Positions 28,004 through 37,274 are shown, counted from the first letter of the stretch. The stretch is DNA of 64,000 nt from Sphingobacterium sp. (GCA_031277685.1 JAITLV010000126.1:62001-126000), one strand, 5' to 3'. Translations and numbers: made by a program. The notes: generated from the letters alone by a model not told the origin.

Positions 28004-28564
28004 TTAAAATGAAACTTTCCCATAATTAGCCATTGTCCATTCATCTCGTGTCAGGCGACTTATATTTTCCCTCCTTACTTCATTTAAGAATGTATTGTGA
28101 CTTTGCTCTTCGATATGATGATGCCTAAACCCACATTTTTCCTGAGCAATCTGGGACTTTGCATTTCCTTCATAATAACCACTCCATATATTTATCAGCC
28201 TTAAATCTTCAAAACCATACCGCACGACTATTCGGATCGCTTCAGGCATTATACCTTTTCCCCAAAATGGTACGCCCAGCCAGTAAGAAATCTCACCCTC
28301 GGATTCCGTTATTCGGAAATTGCTTTTTTTTCCCAAAATTAAAGCAATCATTCCTATAGCAATGTCGTCTTCTTTTAGCGTAATTGCAAATACCCCCGCT
28401 TGGGAAAATATAGTATTGATTACTTCTCTGCTTTCAGCAATGCTCTTATGTGGTGGCCATCCAGCTATCGGGCCTACTCTATCGTCTTTGGCATAGTTAT
28501 ATAAATCCATCGCATCAGTCTCCATAAATGGGCGCAAGATCAATCTTTCTGTTTCTAAAATCAT
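28004..28564 (-). CDS. GNAT N-acetyltransferase, RimJ/RimL type
   Basis: 186 residues. It opens ILETERLILRPFMETDAMDL, the standard RimJ/L start, and carries EISYWLGVPFWGKGIMPEAI and IWSGYYEGNAKSQIAQEKCG, the acetyl-CoA loop and motif B of the Acetyltransf_3 family. Likely substrates are protein N-termini or small amines; not resolved. A TATCTTTG -7 element on the minus strand (28592-28599) lies 27 bp before the start. Confidence 0.9.
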   Translation of the reverse strand: MILETERLILRPFMETDAMDLYNYAKDDRVGPIAGWPPHKSIAESREVINTIFSQAGVFAITLKEDDIAIGMIALILGKKSNFRITESEGEISYWLGVPFWGKGIMPEAIRIVVRYGFEDLRLINIWSGYYEGNAKSQIAQEKCGFRHHHIEEQSHNTFLNEVRRENISRLTRDEWTMANYGKVSF

Positions 28565-28591
28565 AGTAATCTAGTTTTTATTAATACATTA

Positions 28592-28599
28592 CAAAGATA
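28592..28599 (-). promoter_or_regulatory. TAnnTTTG -7 element for the RimJ/L-type gene
   Basis: The minus strand reads TATCTTTG, a consensus Bacteroidota -7 box, 27 bp before the ATG. No clearly spaced TTG element was found. Confidence 0.5.
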
Positions 28600-28734
28600 A
28601 ATGAGGTATACGACCTTATATAGTCAAAAGCTTTGTAAAATGGGTACTTTTGAAAACTAAAACGAAATATAAGCACATAAAAGACAATATTAAGATGCTA
28701 ATGAAAAATTACTGCAACAGATTATCTCTCAAAT

Positions 28735-29541
28735 ATGATTAGAGGAAAGGACGCTGTCACAGTTGGAGAAAGCGATTTAAAGGAAAACCTGAGTCATCCT
28801 TTACCAGTTAGTTACACAACCCTTATCATTTGCCTTGAGGGCAACGCAGTGGTGAGTGTAAATTTCAAAAATTACCTACTTAAAGCTAACGATATATTGG
28901 TTTTGGCTGAAGACTCTATTACAATAATACAACGATTATCAAATGATTTCAACTCATTTTATTGTCTGATAGATAAAGCAATGGCATCGGAGGTTGCTTA
29001 TAATTTACCGAATGAATTGTTTCTATTTCTCCATCAAACACCACTATGCCGACCGTTAACTGAAGAAGCCGCTTTCTTACACATGTGGATTGAACAGATT
29101 AAATACATTAAGAAAATAGCTACTGTTCATCAACATTTAATGTTACGAAATCACTTACAGAATATTTTTCTCCGTATAGCTGAAGTCATCCCCTTTACTG
29201 AAATAAAAACATTGCGTCAATTTAGCCATACCGAGGTGCTCTGCTGGAAATTTTGGGACTTCGTTGGTAAATACAGTAAGGAACAACGTAGTGTTGCATT
29301 CTATGCGAACAAACTGAACATCACACCATATTATTTATCACAAATAATTAAGGATTTTTTGAATGACTCACCAAAAGACTTAATAGATAGGCAAGTTACC
29401 TTGGAAATCAAAGCACTGTTACGTACAACAAATCTGTCTATTAAAGAAATCGCTTACAGGCTTCATTTTGAAGACAGCTCTTATTTAGGTCGTTATTTCA
29501 AAAAACAAACGGGCATGACGCTGACCCAATATCGAAAATGA
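28735..29541 (+). CDS. AraC-family transcriptional regulator (cupin-type N-terminus)
   Basis: 268 residues. The N-terminal half looks like an AraC ligand-binding cupin (TTLIICLEGNAVVSVNFKNY, KANDILVLAEDSITIIQR). The C-terminal double HTH is at about 175-265 (VAFYANKLNITPYYLSQIIK and IKEIAYRLHFEDSSYLGRYF, ending TGMTLTQYRK). A TACTTTTG -7 element lies at 28645-28652. Ligand and targets are unknown, and no obvious structural gene sits beside it. Confidence 0.88.
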   Translation: MIRGKDAVTVGESDLKENLSHPLPVSYTTLIICLEGNAVVSVNFKNYLLKANDILVLAEDSITIIQRLSNDFNSFYCLIDKAMASEVAYNLPNELFLFLHQTPLCRPLTEEAAFLHMWIEQIKYIKKIATVHQHLMLRNHLQNIFLRIAEVIPFTEIKTLRQFSHTEVLCWKFWDFVGKYSKEQRSVAFYANKLNITPYYLSQIIKDFLNDSPKDLIDRQVTLEIKALLRTTNLSIKEIAYRLHFEDSSYLGRYFKKQTGMTLTQYRK

Positions 29542-29612
29542 GATATAATAAAGGTTCGTCCATGTAAACAAACCTCCATTTATGGTCTAAAAAATGAATC
29601 CGTCGATTCCGC

Positions 29613-30056
29613 TTAAATATCACAATAAGTACAGCTTAAGTCAAGATAGGTTAGTATGAGTCTGCCTTTGATCGCTGCAACACCAAAAATAATATCACTA
29701 TCTTTCTGAGCGAGAATGACGGTCTTTGTGATGGGATCAATCTTCTTTGCTATTTCAGGATCCCCCGCTACAATTTTCTGTCCCCCCAAAAGCTGTCGAT
29801 CTAAAATATTGGTAAAAATATGTGCGTTTCCTCGAATCAAAAACAATCCATTTTTATTCCATTTTCTATTTTCACAAGAATATTCAGGAAATTCATCTAT
29901 CTCTATAATTTTGTATTTTACCTTTTCAGCTACCCCAAATTGATGGTAGGCCATCAAAGGTTCTGCAAAACTTATATAATCTGATTTTTCAAAATGCAAC
30001 AATGTCCCTGGGCCAGGAATAATATAAAAACCGATACTTGTATCTATACGAGCATT
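29613..30056 (-). pseudogene. Downstream part of a gene interrupted by an in-frame TGA
   Basis: This frame is the same as that of the lipoprotein gene at 30057-30353 and continues directly after its TGA without another stop for 147 codons. The residues right after the stop (NARIDTSIGFYIIPGPGTLL) have clear protein character, yet no ATG or GTG precedes them; the first usable start is a TTG at 30002 that would discard them. The simplest reading is one gene of about 247 codons broken by a nonsense mutation. Later parts include DEFPEYSCENRKWNKNGLFL. Function not recognised. Confidence 0.5.
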
Positions 30057-30353
30057 TCATCTTTTCTCATCTTTTGTCTTAAAGGCGTTTAAAATATCAA
30101 AAATTTCGGCTTCGAAATCAAGCTCCCTGTTTTTCTCACCAGACAAGGTCAACATTGAATGGTATTTTATTTGTTTGGATTCATCAGATGTTAAGTTTCC
30201 TTTTTCATCCGATGGTTTTATATTACCCTTTAACTGTCTTTTGTTGGTACCGGTTATTTCTTTAGTTTGATTTCCTCTATCACTACAAGAGTTAGAAAAA
30301 GTAATTTGTGCTAACAACAATGATAGCAGAATAGTTTTTATTTGCTTTTTCAT
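30057..30353 (-). CDS. Putative lipoprotein, probably truncated by a nonsense codon
   Basis: 98 residues from the ATG at 30353, which overlaps the TGA of the preceding gene (ATGA), so translation is coupled. MKKQIKTILLSLLLAQITFS followed by NSC gives a lipoprotein-like signal. The mature part is charged (GTNKRQLKGNIKPSDEKGNL) and ends TKDEKR. The frame continues past the stop into apparent coding sequence, so this is probably the 5' part of a broken longer gene. Confidence 0.5.
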   Translation of the reverse strand: MKKQIKTILLSLLLAQITFSNSCSDRGNQTKEITGTNKRQLKGNIKPSDEKGNLTSDESKQIKYHSMLTLSGEKNRELDFEAEIFDILNAFKTKDEKR

Positions 30354-30715
30354 TCCCAGACTTCCCATTCTCCACGCTGGAAATCATACTTTGCGTATTC
30401 TCCATTATCAGTAAACTCAGAGGATACCATCCCTACTTCAAAAATTGAATTTTCATTCCAACTTGCAGTAAAATAAAGTGCTTTCTCCGTCAATAATACC
30501 TGACCAAAATCTTCATCTGGATGATTAAAATGCAATCCATGATTATCTTCTCCTGTAAAATCGTATTGATAGTTTAAAAGCCTTTCCTTAAGCTCTTGAA
30601 ATTGCTGTTCGGTAAAACGAACAAGATTTTCCTCGTTTTCAAAAAAATCATCATCATTGGAATTCTCCTCTTTAACCTTTGTTTCGGTTCTATATAGCGA
30701 AATATCGTAACTCAT
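30350..30715 (-). CDS. Unrecognised small acidic protein
   Basis: The open frame extends to 30796, but the ATG at 30715 (MSYDISLYRTETKVKEENSN) is preferred because the upstream part lacks coding character; it gives 121 residues. It is acidic, with DDDFFENEENLVRFTEQQF and a C-terminus QRGEWEVWE. The MSYDISLY opening is seen in small immunity-type or DUF proteins of Bacteroidota, but no family is assigned. It overlaps the start of the lipoprotein gene by four bases. Confidence 0.6.
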   Translation of the reverse strand: MSYDISLYRTETKVKEENSNDDDFFENEENLVRFTEQQFQELKERLLNYQYDFTGEDNHGLHFNHPDEDFGQVLLTEKALYFTASWNENSIFEVGMVSSEFTDNGEYAKYDFQRGEWEVWE

Positions 30716-31118
30716 CTTTTTAAGGTATTTTTGTTGTGATACTACTCTCTCCTTTACTATTAAACCCTTATTACCAAACAGTCTGTTTGGTATCATTGAT
30801 AATTATAAATATAACTGACAAAAGCAATCCATACTCATTTCGATTACAATACGCACGGAGGAACTTAATATTCGCATAAAATAACCTATTATTTGTTCAT
30901 CAATAAATTTCAAAATCACTTATCCTCGTATTTCGGCTAACCTGATGAAATAAAAGTACTTCTTTCCCTGTGATTCGTATGGATTGTACGAATTTCACGA
31001 TAAACAGTCCTCATTATCAGATTAGCGCTGAACCTCCCCGATGAAACGAAATACTTGCCTTAAGACAAGTATTTAAAATGAAAATTCAGCTAGTTTTATA
31101 ACATAAATTCACGTCTAT
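30716..31118. other. Intergenic region between divergent genes with two inverted repeats
   Basis: The 403-bp gap holds ATTCGTA-N7-TACGAAT (30973-30993) and AAATACTTG-N8-CAAGTATTT (31049-31074). The second ends 45 bp before the start of the membrane protein gene at 31119 and could be an operator or part of the 5' leader. No ORF with coding character was seen. Confidence 0.45.
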
Positions 31119-31757
31119 ATGCATATTTTTTTTTCAATTTCCACCTTTGCTTGTATCGTTTTATTTGGGCTTGCGTCCCCCAACAGAATAGTGGTAATTC
31201 TTATTGCTATATGGACACTTATACTCTCTACAGTATCATTACTTAATATTTCCCTACTATTTCCACCCTCTTTCGCCCTTGTTCTGGTGAGTACGATCTT
31301 ACTAAGCATAAGCTATTATAGATTATCAAAAAATTTAAATCTCGGAATTTACTATCTATTGGGTATTCATATCATAAGAATCCCTGTTGAGTTCATCCTC
31401 TTCCAACTTTACAAGAAAAAAATGCTGCCTATCGAAATGACTTTCCTTGGATGGAACTACGATCTGTTTTTCGGGATCACTGCAGTTTTATTTTTAATTT
31501 ATAGTCGCCCAAATCCGAAAATACTGACATCTACGCTTTTCAAATTATGGAATATCTTGGGAATATGTTCGCTTTTTGAAGTCGTTATCATTGGAATATT
31601 ATCATCACCTTTACCTCTACAGTCATTAGCATTCGATCATCCCAATATCGCAGTATTACAATTTCCATTTGTCCTGCTCCCAACAATCGTAGTGCCTATT
31701 GTTATATTGTCCCATTTTCACTTGTTGGGTAACAGAACAGCTATTGAAAATCGCTAG
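31119..31757 (+). CDS. Polytopic membrane protein of unknown function
   Basis: 212 residues with about six to seven hydrophobic helices (for example IVVILIAIWTLILSTVSLLN and FPFVLLPTIVVPIVILSHFH). It contains a conserved-looking loop HIIRIPVEFILFQLYKKKML. No transporter or enzyme motif is visible. A terminal cytosolic tail is short. Function unknown. Confidence 0.7.
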   Translation: MHIFFSISTFACIVLFGLASPNRIVVILIAIWTLILSTVSLLNISLLFPPSFALVLVSTILLSISYYRLSKNLNLGIYYLLGIHIIRIPVEFILFQLYKKKMLPIEMTFLGWNYDLFFGITAVLFLIYSRPNPKILTSTLFKLWNILGICSLFEVVIIGILSSPLPLQSLAFDHPNIAVLQFPFVLLPTIVVPIVILSHFHLLGNRTAIENR

Positions 31758-31792
31758 CGTTCTTTTCCAAACGCAAACTTCAAACCTTCATT

Positions 31793-32161
31793 TCATCGCT
31801 TTTCCTGTAAATTGAATACTGTACCAGCGGGATCTGTAATCCAATGCATGTTTTCAGGAAGTTCTTCAATTTCGTCACAGGTCTCTACACCATTTGTTTG
31901 TAGATATTTGGTCGCCTCATCTACATTTGCGACAGTAAGCTGTAACCATGTTTCGGAATGCGTATAATTATCCACGCAGTCCAGCCATATAATATTGTTA
32001 CCAAATTTTACTTCATATGTCCGGGAAACAGTCGGATTATCAATCGGCCTCTCCTCAACAGGCAATTTCAAAATGTCTCTATAAAAAGCTATTGTCTTTT
32101 CGTATTTACTTTTAGGAATCTTTATAGCAATATTAATTCCTGCCTCAAATTTTGTATTCAT
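31793..32161 (-). CDS. VOC family protein
   Basis: The ATG at 32161 (MNTKFEAGINIAIKIPKSKY) is preferred over the longer frame to 32206 and gives 122 residues. The glyoxalase-like pattern is clear: AIKIPKSKYEKTIAFYRDIL, an NNIIWLDCVDNY strand, WLQLTVANVDEATKYLQTNG and the end ITDPAGTVFNLQEK. It probably binds a metal or hydrophobic ligand; substrate unknown. Confidence 0.85.
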   Translation of the reverse strand: MNTKFEAGINIAIKIPKSKYEKTIAFYRDILKLPVEERPIDNPTVSRTYEVKFGNNIIWLDCVDNYTHSETWLQLTVANVDEATKYLQTNGVETCDEIEELPENMHWITDPAGTVFNLQEKR

Positions 32162-32406
32162 ATAGTATATTTTTAATAATACAAGATAATTAAACCGATT
32201 GGTCATTCGACTTGCCCTATGACAAGATTTGGTTTCTCCAAAAACCGAGGTTTATATATTTGCCTGTCTAAAATCATCTGTAATCAGATATAATCATACA
32301 AACCAAATCAATAATAGGATCAACCTAGAAAAAATAGTATCTTAGACAGATAAACTAGATACCCTAATCAATTCTCGATTAGTCCAGCAACAATTCAAAC
32401 TTTTAT

Positions 32407-33675
32407 ATGATTCCACAGTTATATGTATATCTAAAAATTGTCCTTATATTTCTCATTTTTGACAGTTTAATATATTTAAGGTTACGCATACTAACCACAT
32501 GGAAATCAAACACATTATCTGCAAATATAATTTGGTGGTCGATCAATATCTCTTCCTATAGCTGTATATTCTTAAGCTTATTTTTTGAATGGAGTAATTT
32601 TAGTGCTGCTTGTTTAATGTTCTTTCCTATTTCGTTTTTATTGGGAAAGGCGATCCTTCTTTTTTTTATTATCATGGATCTATTGTTCGTCTCCTTCAGC
32701 AAGATTAACAAACGATTGACCAATAGTATTAGACAATCAGCTATAGACCCAAACAAAAAGAGTATAGGAAGATCGGATTTCATTATCAAGAGTGGGATTT
32801 TGTTAAGCGGGATTCCTTTGCTGGCAATGACTCGTGGATTTATATCCAATCTATACGATTACCAAATCAAACATGTCGATTTAATCTTACCTAACCTTCC
32901 AAAATCATTTGAAGGTATTACCATCGCTCAGATTTCTGATGTACATGCTGGTAGTCTTTATAATTTAAATGCAGTAGAAAGAGGTGTAGGACTATTACTT
33001 GCGCAGAAACCTGATATAATTTTCTTTACAGGGGATTTAGTAAATGATTTCGCGAAGGAGATGGATGACTACCTCCCCGTCTTTGCTAAATTGAAAGCAC
33101 CTTTAGGTATTTTCTCTGTTCTTGGGAACCATGACTATGGTGACTATCATTTTAATAGATTTCATTTCAATAATGAACGTCGAGTAACAAAACAGCAAAA
33201 TTTGATCAATGTAAAGGAAATCCACCATAAACTTGGCTGGCAACTCTTGTTAAACGAATCGAAAGAGATCCTTATAAATAACGAAAAAATCACACTCATT
33301 GGCGTTGAGAATTGGGGCGTAAACAACCCGCACAACTACGGCAATCTTGATCTAGCTATGTCCAAGGTAGATTCTTTTTCGCCGATCAACCTATTGCTGT
33401 CACATGATCCTTCTCATTGGAGAGCAGAAGTATTACCAAAGTATCCAACAATTGATGTCACCTTTAGCGGACACACCCATGGTGGACAATTTGGTTTTAA
33501 CAATCCCGATTATCAATGGAGTCCAATTAAATATGCTTATCGCGAATGGGCCGGTCTATACCAGGAGAAACACCAATCACTATATGTAAATGTTGGTTTC
33601 GGCTACCTAGATTATCCGAGCAGATTGGGCATATTGCCCGAGATTACTATATTCCATTTAAAAAACAAGATGTAA
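32407..33675 (+). CDS. Membrane-anchored metallophosphoesterase
   Basis: 422 residues. Three to four hydrophobic helices fill the N-terminal 130 residues, followed by a calcineurin-like phosphoesterase domain. All metal motifs are present: SDVHAG (Asp178, His180), FTGDLVND, LGNHDYGDYHF, LLSHDPSHW and SGHTHGGQFG. The arrangement resembles YaeI/YkuE-type enzymes that act on membrane-associated phosphoesters such as UDP-sugar lipids, though the substrate is unassigned. A TATATTTG element at 32255-32262 may be the promoter, with a long leader. Confidence 0.92.
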   Translation: MIPQLYVYLKIVLIFLIFDSLIYLRLRILTTWKSNTLSANIIWWSINISSYSCIFLSLFFEWSNFSAACLMFFPISFLLGKAILLFFIIMDLLFVSFSKINKRLTNSIRQSAIDPNKKSIGRSDFIIKSGILLSGIPLLAMTRGFISNLYDYQIKHVDLILPNLPKSFEGITIAQISDVHAGSLYNLNAVERGVGLLLAQKPDIIFFTGDLVNDFAKEMDDYLPVFAKLKAPLGIFSVLGNHDYGDYHFNRFHFNNERRVTKQQNLINVKEIHHKLGWQLLLNESKEILINNEKITLIGVENWGVNNPHNYGNLDLAMSKVDSFSPINLLLSHDPSHWRAEVLPKYPTIDVTFSGHTHGGQFGFNNPDYQWSPIKYAYREWAGLYQEKHQSLYVNVGFGYLDYPSRLGILPEITIFHLKNKM

Positions 33676-33764
33676 TGCTTTTTTTTTTAATTATAGCATT
33701 ACGCCTCAACATTAGCGTACAATTATGTCGTTAATTTAATGACCTAAAAGCGGAATTTAGAGAT

Positions 33765-34025
33765 TCACTGTTTTGCCTTCCATCGCTTGTACCCTTCTCG
33801 CATGCAGTGGCCACATGGTCTATATCCACAAATGATCGCTTCCGTTTCGTCCAAAAAAAAGACTCTATTTTCAATTTTCATTCGCTTGCCCATAGGGCAA
33901 TTCAAACGGCCATAAATCTTAGCTTTTTGATATCCGCCCAACCTAATTTCACCCTTTCGGATTAAATAAACCAAGGACTTAGTACGTTCCTCATCATTTA
34001 TCCCCAAATCTATATACTTTATCAT
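33765..34025 (-). CDS. Stand-alone Ada-type zinc-binding domain protein
   Basis: 86 residues from the ATG at 34025. The sequence YGRLNCPMGKRMKIENRVFF and then CGYRPCGHCMREGYKRW matches the N-terminal metal-binding domain of Ada (four Cys around a GFRPC-type loop), without the AraC or methyltransferase domains. In Ada one of these cysteines accepts a methyl group from phosphotriesters; activity here is not shown. It lies 17 bp downstream of an Oxygenase-NA gene on the same strand, suggesting a small alkylation-repair unit. Confidence 0.75.
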   Translation of the reverse strand: MIKYIDLGINDEERTKSLVYLIRKGEIRLGGYQKAKIYGRLNCPMGKRMKIENRVFFLDETEAIICGYRPCGHCMREGYKRWKAKQ

Positions 34026-34042
34026 CGTATTATTCAACGATC

Positions 34043-34756
34043 TTATGATTTGGCGTCATGGAATATAATACCAAGGCTATGTCGATGCCCGCTCTGTATT
34101 TCGCTAACACCGTGCTTCATGTGGACACGATAATAGCCTTTCACTCCTTTCATTGGACGAAAATTGGTTGTAAAAATAACCATATCACCACGATTAGGCT
34201 TTAAGACGTTGACCTTCGACTGCGCACGAGGTATTTGTTCCGTTATGACAAACTCTCCCCCGCTATAATCTTGGTTCACCTGATCCAAAAGCATTACGAT
34301 TTGCATCGGAAAATAAATCTCACCATAGAGATCCTGATGTAAAGTATTGAACCCACCTTCATTATATTTTAAAATGAGAATTGTAGGCTCAACCTGTCCA
34401 TGTTGCTTACATAGACTCTTCATTGCATCATGTGTGGGCGGAAATGATTTATCAATATTAAGTTCCTGCATCCATTGATTGGCAACAATAACAATCTTGG
34501 CATATACTTCTTCCCTGATTACTGTAATCAACTTGGGCAATGGGTATTGGAAATATCTGTATTCCCCCAGACCAAAACGATAACGCTGCATAGAAATCGT
34601 CTTTCGATAGCGATTTTCCATATCATATCCCGCAATGAGTTCATCGCATTCCAAAGGACTTAATATATCCCGTACTATAACAAAACCTCTGTTGTGTAAC
34701 TCTTGGGTAATCGCCATCCAATCTTTAGTGGCTAATCTTGTCTTGATATCTTCCAT
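34043..34756 (-). CDS. 2OG-Fe(II) oxygenase of the Oxygenase-NA family (oxidative DNA damage repair)
   Basis: 237 residues from the ATG at 34756; a longer frame starts at 34798. The double-stranded beta-helix motifs are clear: NTLHQDLYGEIYFP (iron ligands His and Asp), YSGGEFVITEQIPRAQS, GDMVIFTTNFRP and YRVHMKHGVSEI then GHRHSLGIIFHDA (distal His and 2OG-binding Arg). The pattern fits PF09859, predicted to reverse alkyl damage in DNA oxidatively. It forms a two-gene unit with the Ada-type zinc protein that follows. Confidence 0.85.
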   Translation of the reverse strand: MEDIKTRLATKDWMAITQELHNRGFVIVRDILSPLECDELIAGYDMENRYRKTISMQRYRFGLGEYRYFQYPLPKLITVIREEVYAKIVIVANQWMQELNIDKSFPPTHDAMKSLCKQHGQVEPTILILKYNEGGFNTLHQDLYGEIYFPMQIVMLLDQVNQDYSGGEFVITEQIPRAQSKVNVLKPNRGDMVIFTTNFRPMKGVKGYYRVHMKHGVSEIQSGHRHSLGIIFHDAKS

Positions 34757-34943
34757 GATCCTAATTTTCAACCAATCAAAATTAGGTTTAGTATACAAGT
34801 TAAAAAATCCGAATTCTGCTATTTTTCTGATGAATCACTGCAAGTTCGAATCACTTCCAATTGATCTAGAAAATCAGTTCGAATAGTCAGAACATACAGC
34901 GATCTATATCTTCACGAGCTGCTAATAAAAAGGCAAAAAAAAA

Positions 34944-34961
34944 CGGTATCCGGAGATACCG
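34944..34961 (-). terminator. Rho-independent terminator of the alcohol dehydrogenase gene
   Basis: CGGTATC/GATACCG arms close a 4-base loop, and on the minus strand they are followed by nine T residues. The hairpin begins 23 bp after the dehydrogenase stop at 34984. Confidence 0.85.
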
Positions 34962-34983
34962 CTTGTTGATTATTTTCCCTATA

Positions 34984-36039
34984 CTATTTATTTATTGAAG
35001 CCATATCAATAACAAAACGATATTTTACATCACTGTCCAATACACGTTGATATGCTTCATTAACATAATCAATATCAATCAATTCTGTTTCTGGAAGAAT
35101 ATTATGTTCGGCACAAAAATCAAGCATATCTTGTGTTTCCTGTATACCGCCTATACTTGAAGCTGTCAAAATCTTATTCCCTCCCATAATAGAACGTCCA
35201 TTAATTTCCATTGGTGCTGCGGGGATACCAACGCAGATGTACACACCCTTGGTTTTTAATAAGCCCAAATAGAGGTTATAATCATGTGGTGCGGAAACCG
35301 TATCTATAATGAAATCAAAATAAGTCGCAAACTCCTTCAATTCAACAGACTCATGGGTATTTAAGAACTTTTGCGCGCCCAACAATGCCGCATCTGCTTT
35401 TTTACGAGGGGAATGGCTAATCATAGTGACTTCGGCGCCCATCGCAACGGCAATCTTCACAGCCATATGCCCCAATCCTCCTAGTCCCAAAACTCCAACC
35501 TTGTGTCCCTTACTGATGTTCCATCTCTTCAATGGTGAATATGTGGTAATACCAGCACAAAGTAGAGGCGCTACCTTTTTTATATCCAGCGATTCAGGCA
35601 CATGGAGTACAAAATTTGCATCAGCGACAATATTATCACTATAACCACCATATGTACATGAATGATCGTGCATCACATCAGTACTATTATAGGTCCAAAC
35701 GGTTTTCTTTTCTGAACAGAACTGTTGTTGATCCGATTTACAGTTTTCACATTCGCCACAAGATGCGACCATACAGCCCACTCCCGCAAGATCTCCTTTT
35801 TTAAATTTTGTGACACCATCGCCTACCGCACGGATACGGCCAACAATCTCATGTCCCGGAACAATCGGATATTGTGTCCCCCCCCATTCATCATGAACTT
35901 GATGAATATCAGAATGACAGATACCACTATATAAGATGTCAATTAATACATCATTTGAACCAAGTTCTCTTCTTTCAAACTCCCAATATTCTAACGGGGA
36001 ATTACCATCTTTCGCCGCGTAACCTTTCGATTTAATCAT
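34984..36039 (-). CDS. NAD(P)-dependent zinc alcohol dehydrogenase (YahK/cinnamyl-alcohol type)
   Basis: 351 residues. The catalytic zinc site is Cys in YSGICHSDIHQV, His in PGHEIVGRI and Cys in PLLCAGITTYSPL. The structural zinc lobe CGECENCKSDQQQFC is intact. The nucleotide fold is GVLGLGGLGHMAVKIAVAMG. This fits the YahK/Adh6 clade of broad aldehyde reductases, which prefer NADPH. It has its own terminator, and no operon partner is seen. The role is probably aldehyde detoxification. Confidence 0.93.
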   Translation of the reverse strand: MIKSKGYAAKDGNSPLEYWEFERRELGSNDVLIDILYSGICHSDIHQVHDEWGGTQYPIVPGHEIVGRIRAVGDGVTKFKKGDLAGVGCMVASCGECENCKSDQQQFCSEKKTVWTYNSTDVMHDHSCTYGGYSDNIVADANFVLHVPESLDIKKVAPLLCAGITTYSPLKRWNISKGHKVGVLGLGGLGHMAVKIAVAMGAEVTMISHSPRKKADAALLGAQKFLNTHESVELKEFATYFDFIIDTVSAPHDYNLYLGLLKTKGVYICVGIPAAPMEINGRSIMGGNKILTASSIGGIQETQDMLDFCAEHNILPETELIDIDYVNEAYQRVLDSDVKYRFVIDMASINK

Positions 36040-36305
36040 TGTTTTCTTTTTTTATAAAACACCAATTGGATGCAAATTATCAATAGATAAGATGCTCTTT
36101 ACTATATATGCGAAGTTAATGGGGAATAGCCTCAAATAAAGAATTTTTCGGCTATTATTGACATTGTACAAACAATGAAGCCAACAAAATCGACTTTGCT
36201 CAGCAGAATTGACCATCCATTTTTTCATCCAATATTAAATTCATCCCTATAAAAACCTAACACTCCTCCAGTCCAACCCCGAATGTCCGATTGAATTCGA
36301 GGAGT

Positions 36306-37049
36306 CTAATTGATTATTTCTCCCTTGCCTTTCGCCAATTGCACGCTGAACCTTTCGAGATCCTCGGCACTCGGCCTGACCCAGTCCATTACTTCACCAA
36401 CCACCTTCAATGGCGCTGTTGAACGGTAAGAACGTGTCGGATTACCTGGGAATTTTTTATCTGTTAAATTTGGATCATTTTCATAGTTCCCCATCGGTTC
36501 AATAACGTAAACTCGCTCCCGACCTTCTCCTTTAGCTAAAGCAGCCGCAAGGCCAGCACCATTAACTAATGCCGTGAAATAGATATGGTTCATCGTGAGT
36601 TCAGCCTGATAGTTGGAGTTTCCACCGGCCATCAGTAAATCCCCCAACTGTAGGTCTGCTTTCGTACCATGATAAAAAGGGCCTAAATCAGATGGCCTTT
36701 CGCCCAAGACCGTAGCCAATTTCGCATATTCATTCGATTTTTCAACATTACCCAGATCCGCATAGCATTTCGCAAGATTCAAATAGAGATTTGGTAAGGC
36801 GCTTTTAACCGTGTCATCATTTATTCGTAGTGCATGCATCAAGGCTTTCTCGAGCCATACTATTCTATCTGAAACAGCTTTTTGATGCCTGGATATATAA
36901 TGCGCGGCGAGAAATTTCTCGAGATCATTCGTCGCTTCGTCCCAAGCTTGCACAAATAATTTAAGGGCTTCATCAGTATGCTTATTTTCTTCCAGGCTCA
37001 TCCCTTGAAGACAAAGCTTAACCACATTGTTGAAAGGTGAAAACTCCAT
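36306..37049 (-). CDS. arr: NAD+--rifampin ADP-ribosyltransferase with N-terminal TPR-like extension
   Basis: 247 residues. Residues 124-235 are the Arr domain: FYHGTKADLQLGDLL, NHIYFTALVNGAGLAAALAK, GRERVYVIEPMGNYENDPNL and PTRSYRSTAPLKVVGEV. Arr inactivates rifamycins by ADP-ribosylating a hydroxyl group, using NAD+. Typical Arr is about 140 residues; here residues 1-115 form a helical tetratricopeptide-like region (ALKLFVQAWDEATNDLEKFL, LYLNLAKCYADLGNVEKSNE). Sequences of this shape occur chromosomally in Bacteroidota. It predicts reduced rifampicin susceptibility, which is inference. Confidence 0.88.
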   Translation of the reverse strand: MEFSPFNNVVKLCLQGMSLEENKHTDEALKLFVQAWDEATNDLEKFLAAHYISRHQKAVSDRIVWLEKALMHALRINDDTVKSALPNLYLNLAKCYADLGNVEKSNEYAKLATVLGERPSDLGPFYHGTKADLQLGDLLMAGGNSNYQAELTMNHIYFTALVNGAGLAAALAKGEGRERVYVIEPMGNYENDPNLTDKKFPGNPTRSYRSTAPLKVVGEVMDWVRPSAEDLERFSVQLAKGKGEIIN

Positions 37050-37274
37050 ATAAACCTATTTTTTCTTTTTATCTTTTTAAAGATACTCATTCGTAAAATA
37101 CGAACAATACGCAATTACTCAATTGCTGTGAGACACATATCCTAAAATCTCTGCTTCGCTTCAACTCCAAATCGACAGCATCTTATTAAATGACCATTTA
37201 GGCTAAATTTTTTAAATCACGATATCCCCCTAATATTGTCGCAATTACACCTCATACGATTTTTTGAACTTCAC

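Noticed and set aside
30057..30059. In-frame TGA as a selenocysteine codon
   Set aside because: No selenocysteine insertion hairpin was seen after the TGA, and Sec use is not typical of this group. A nonsense mutation is simpler.
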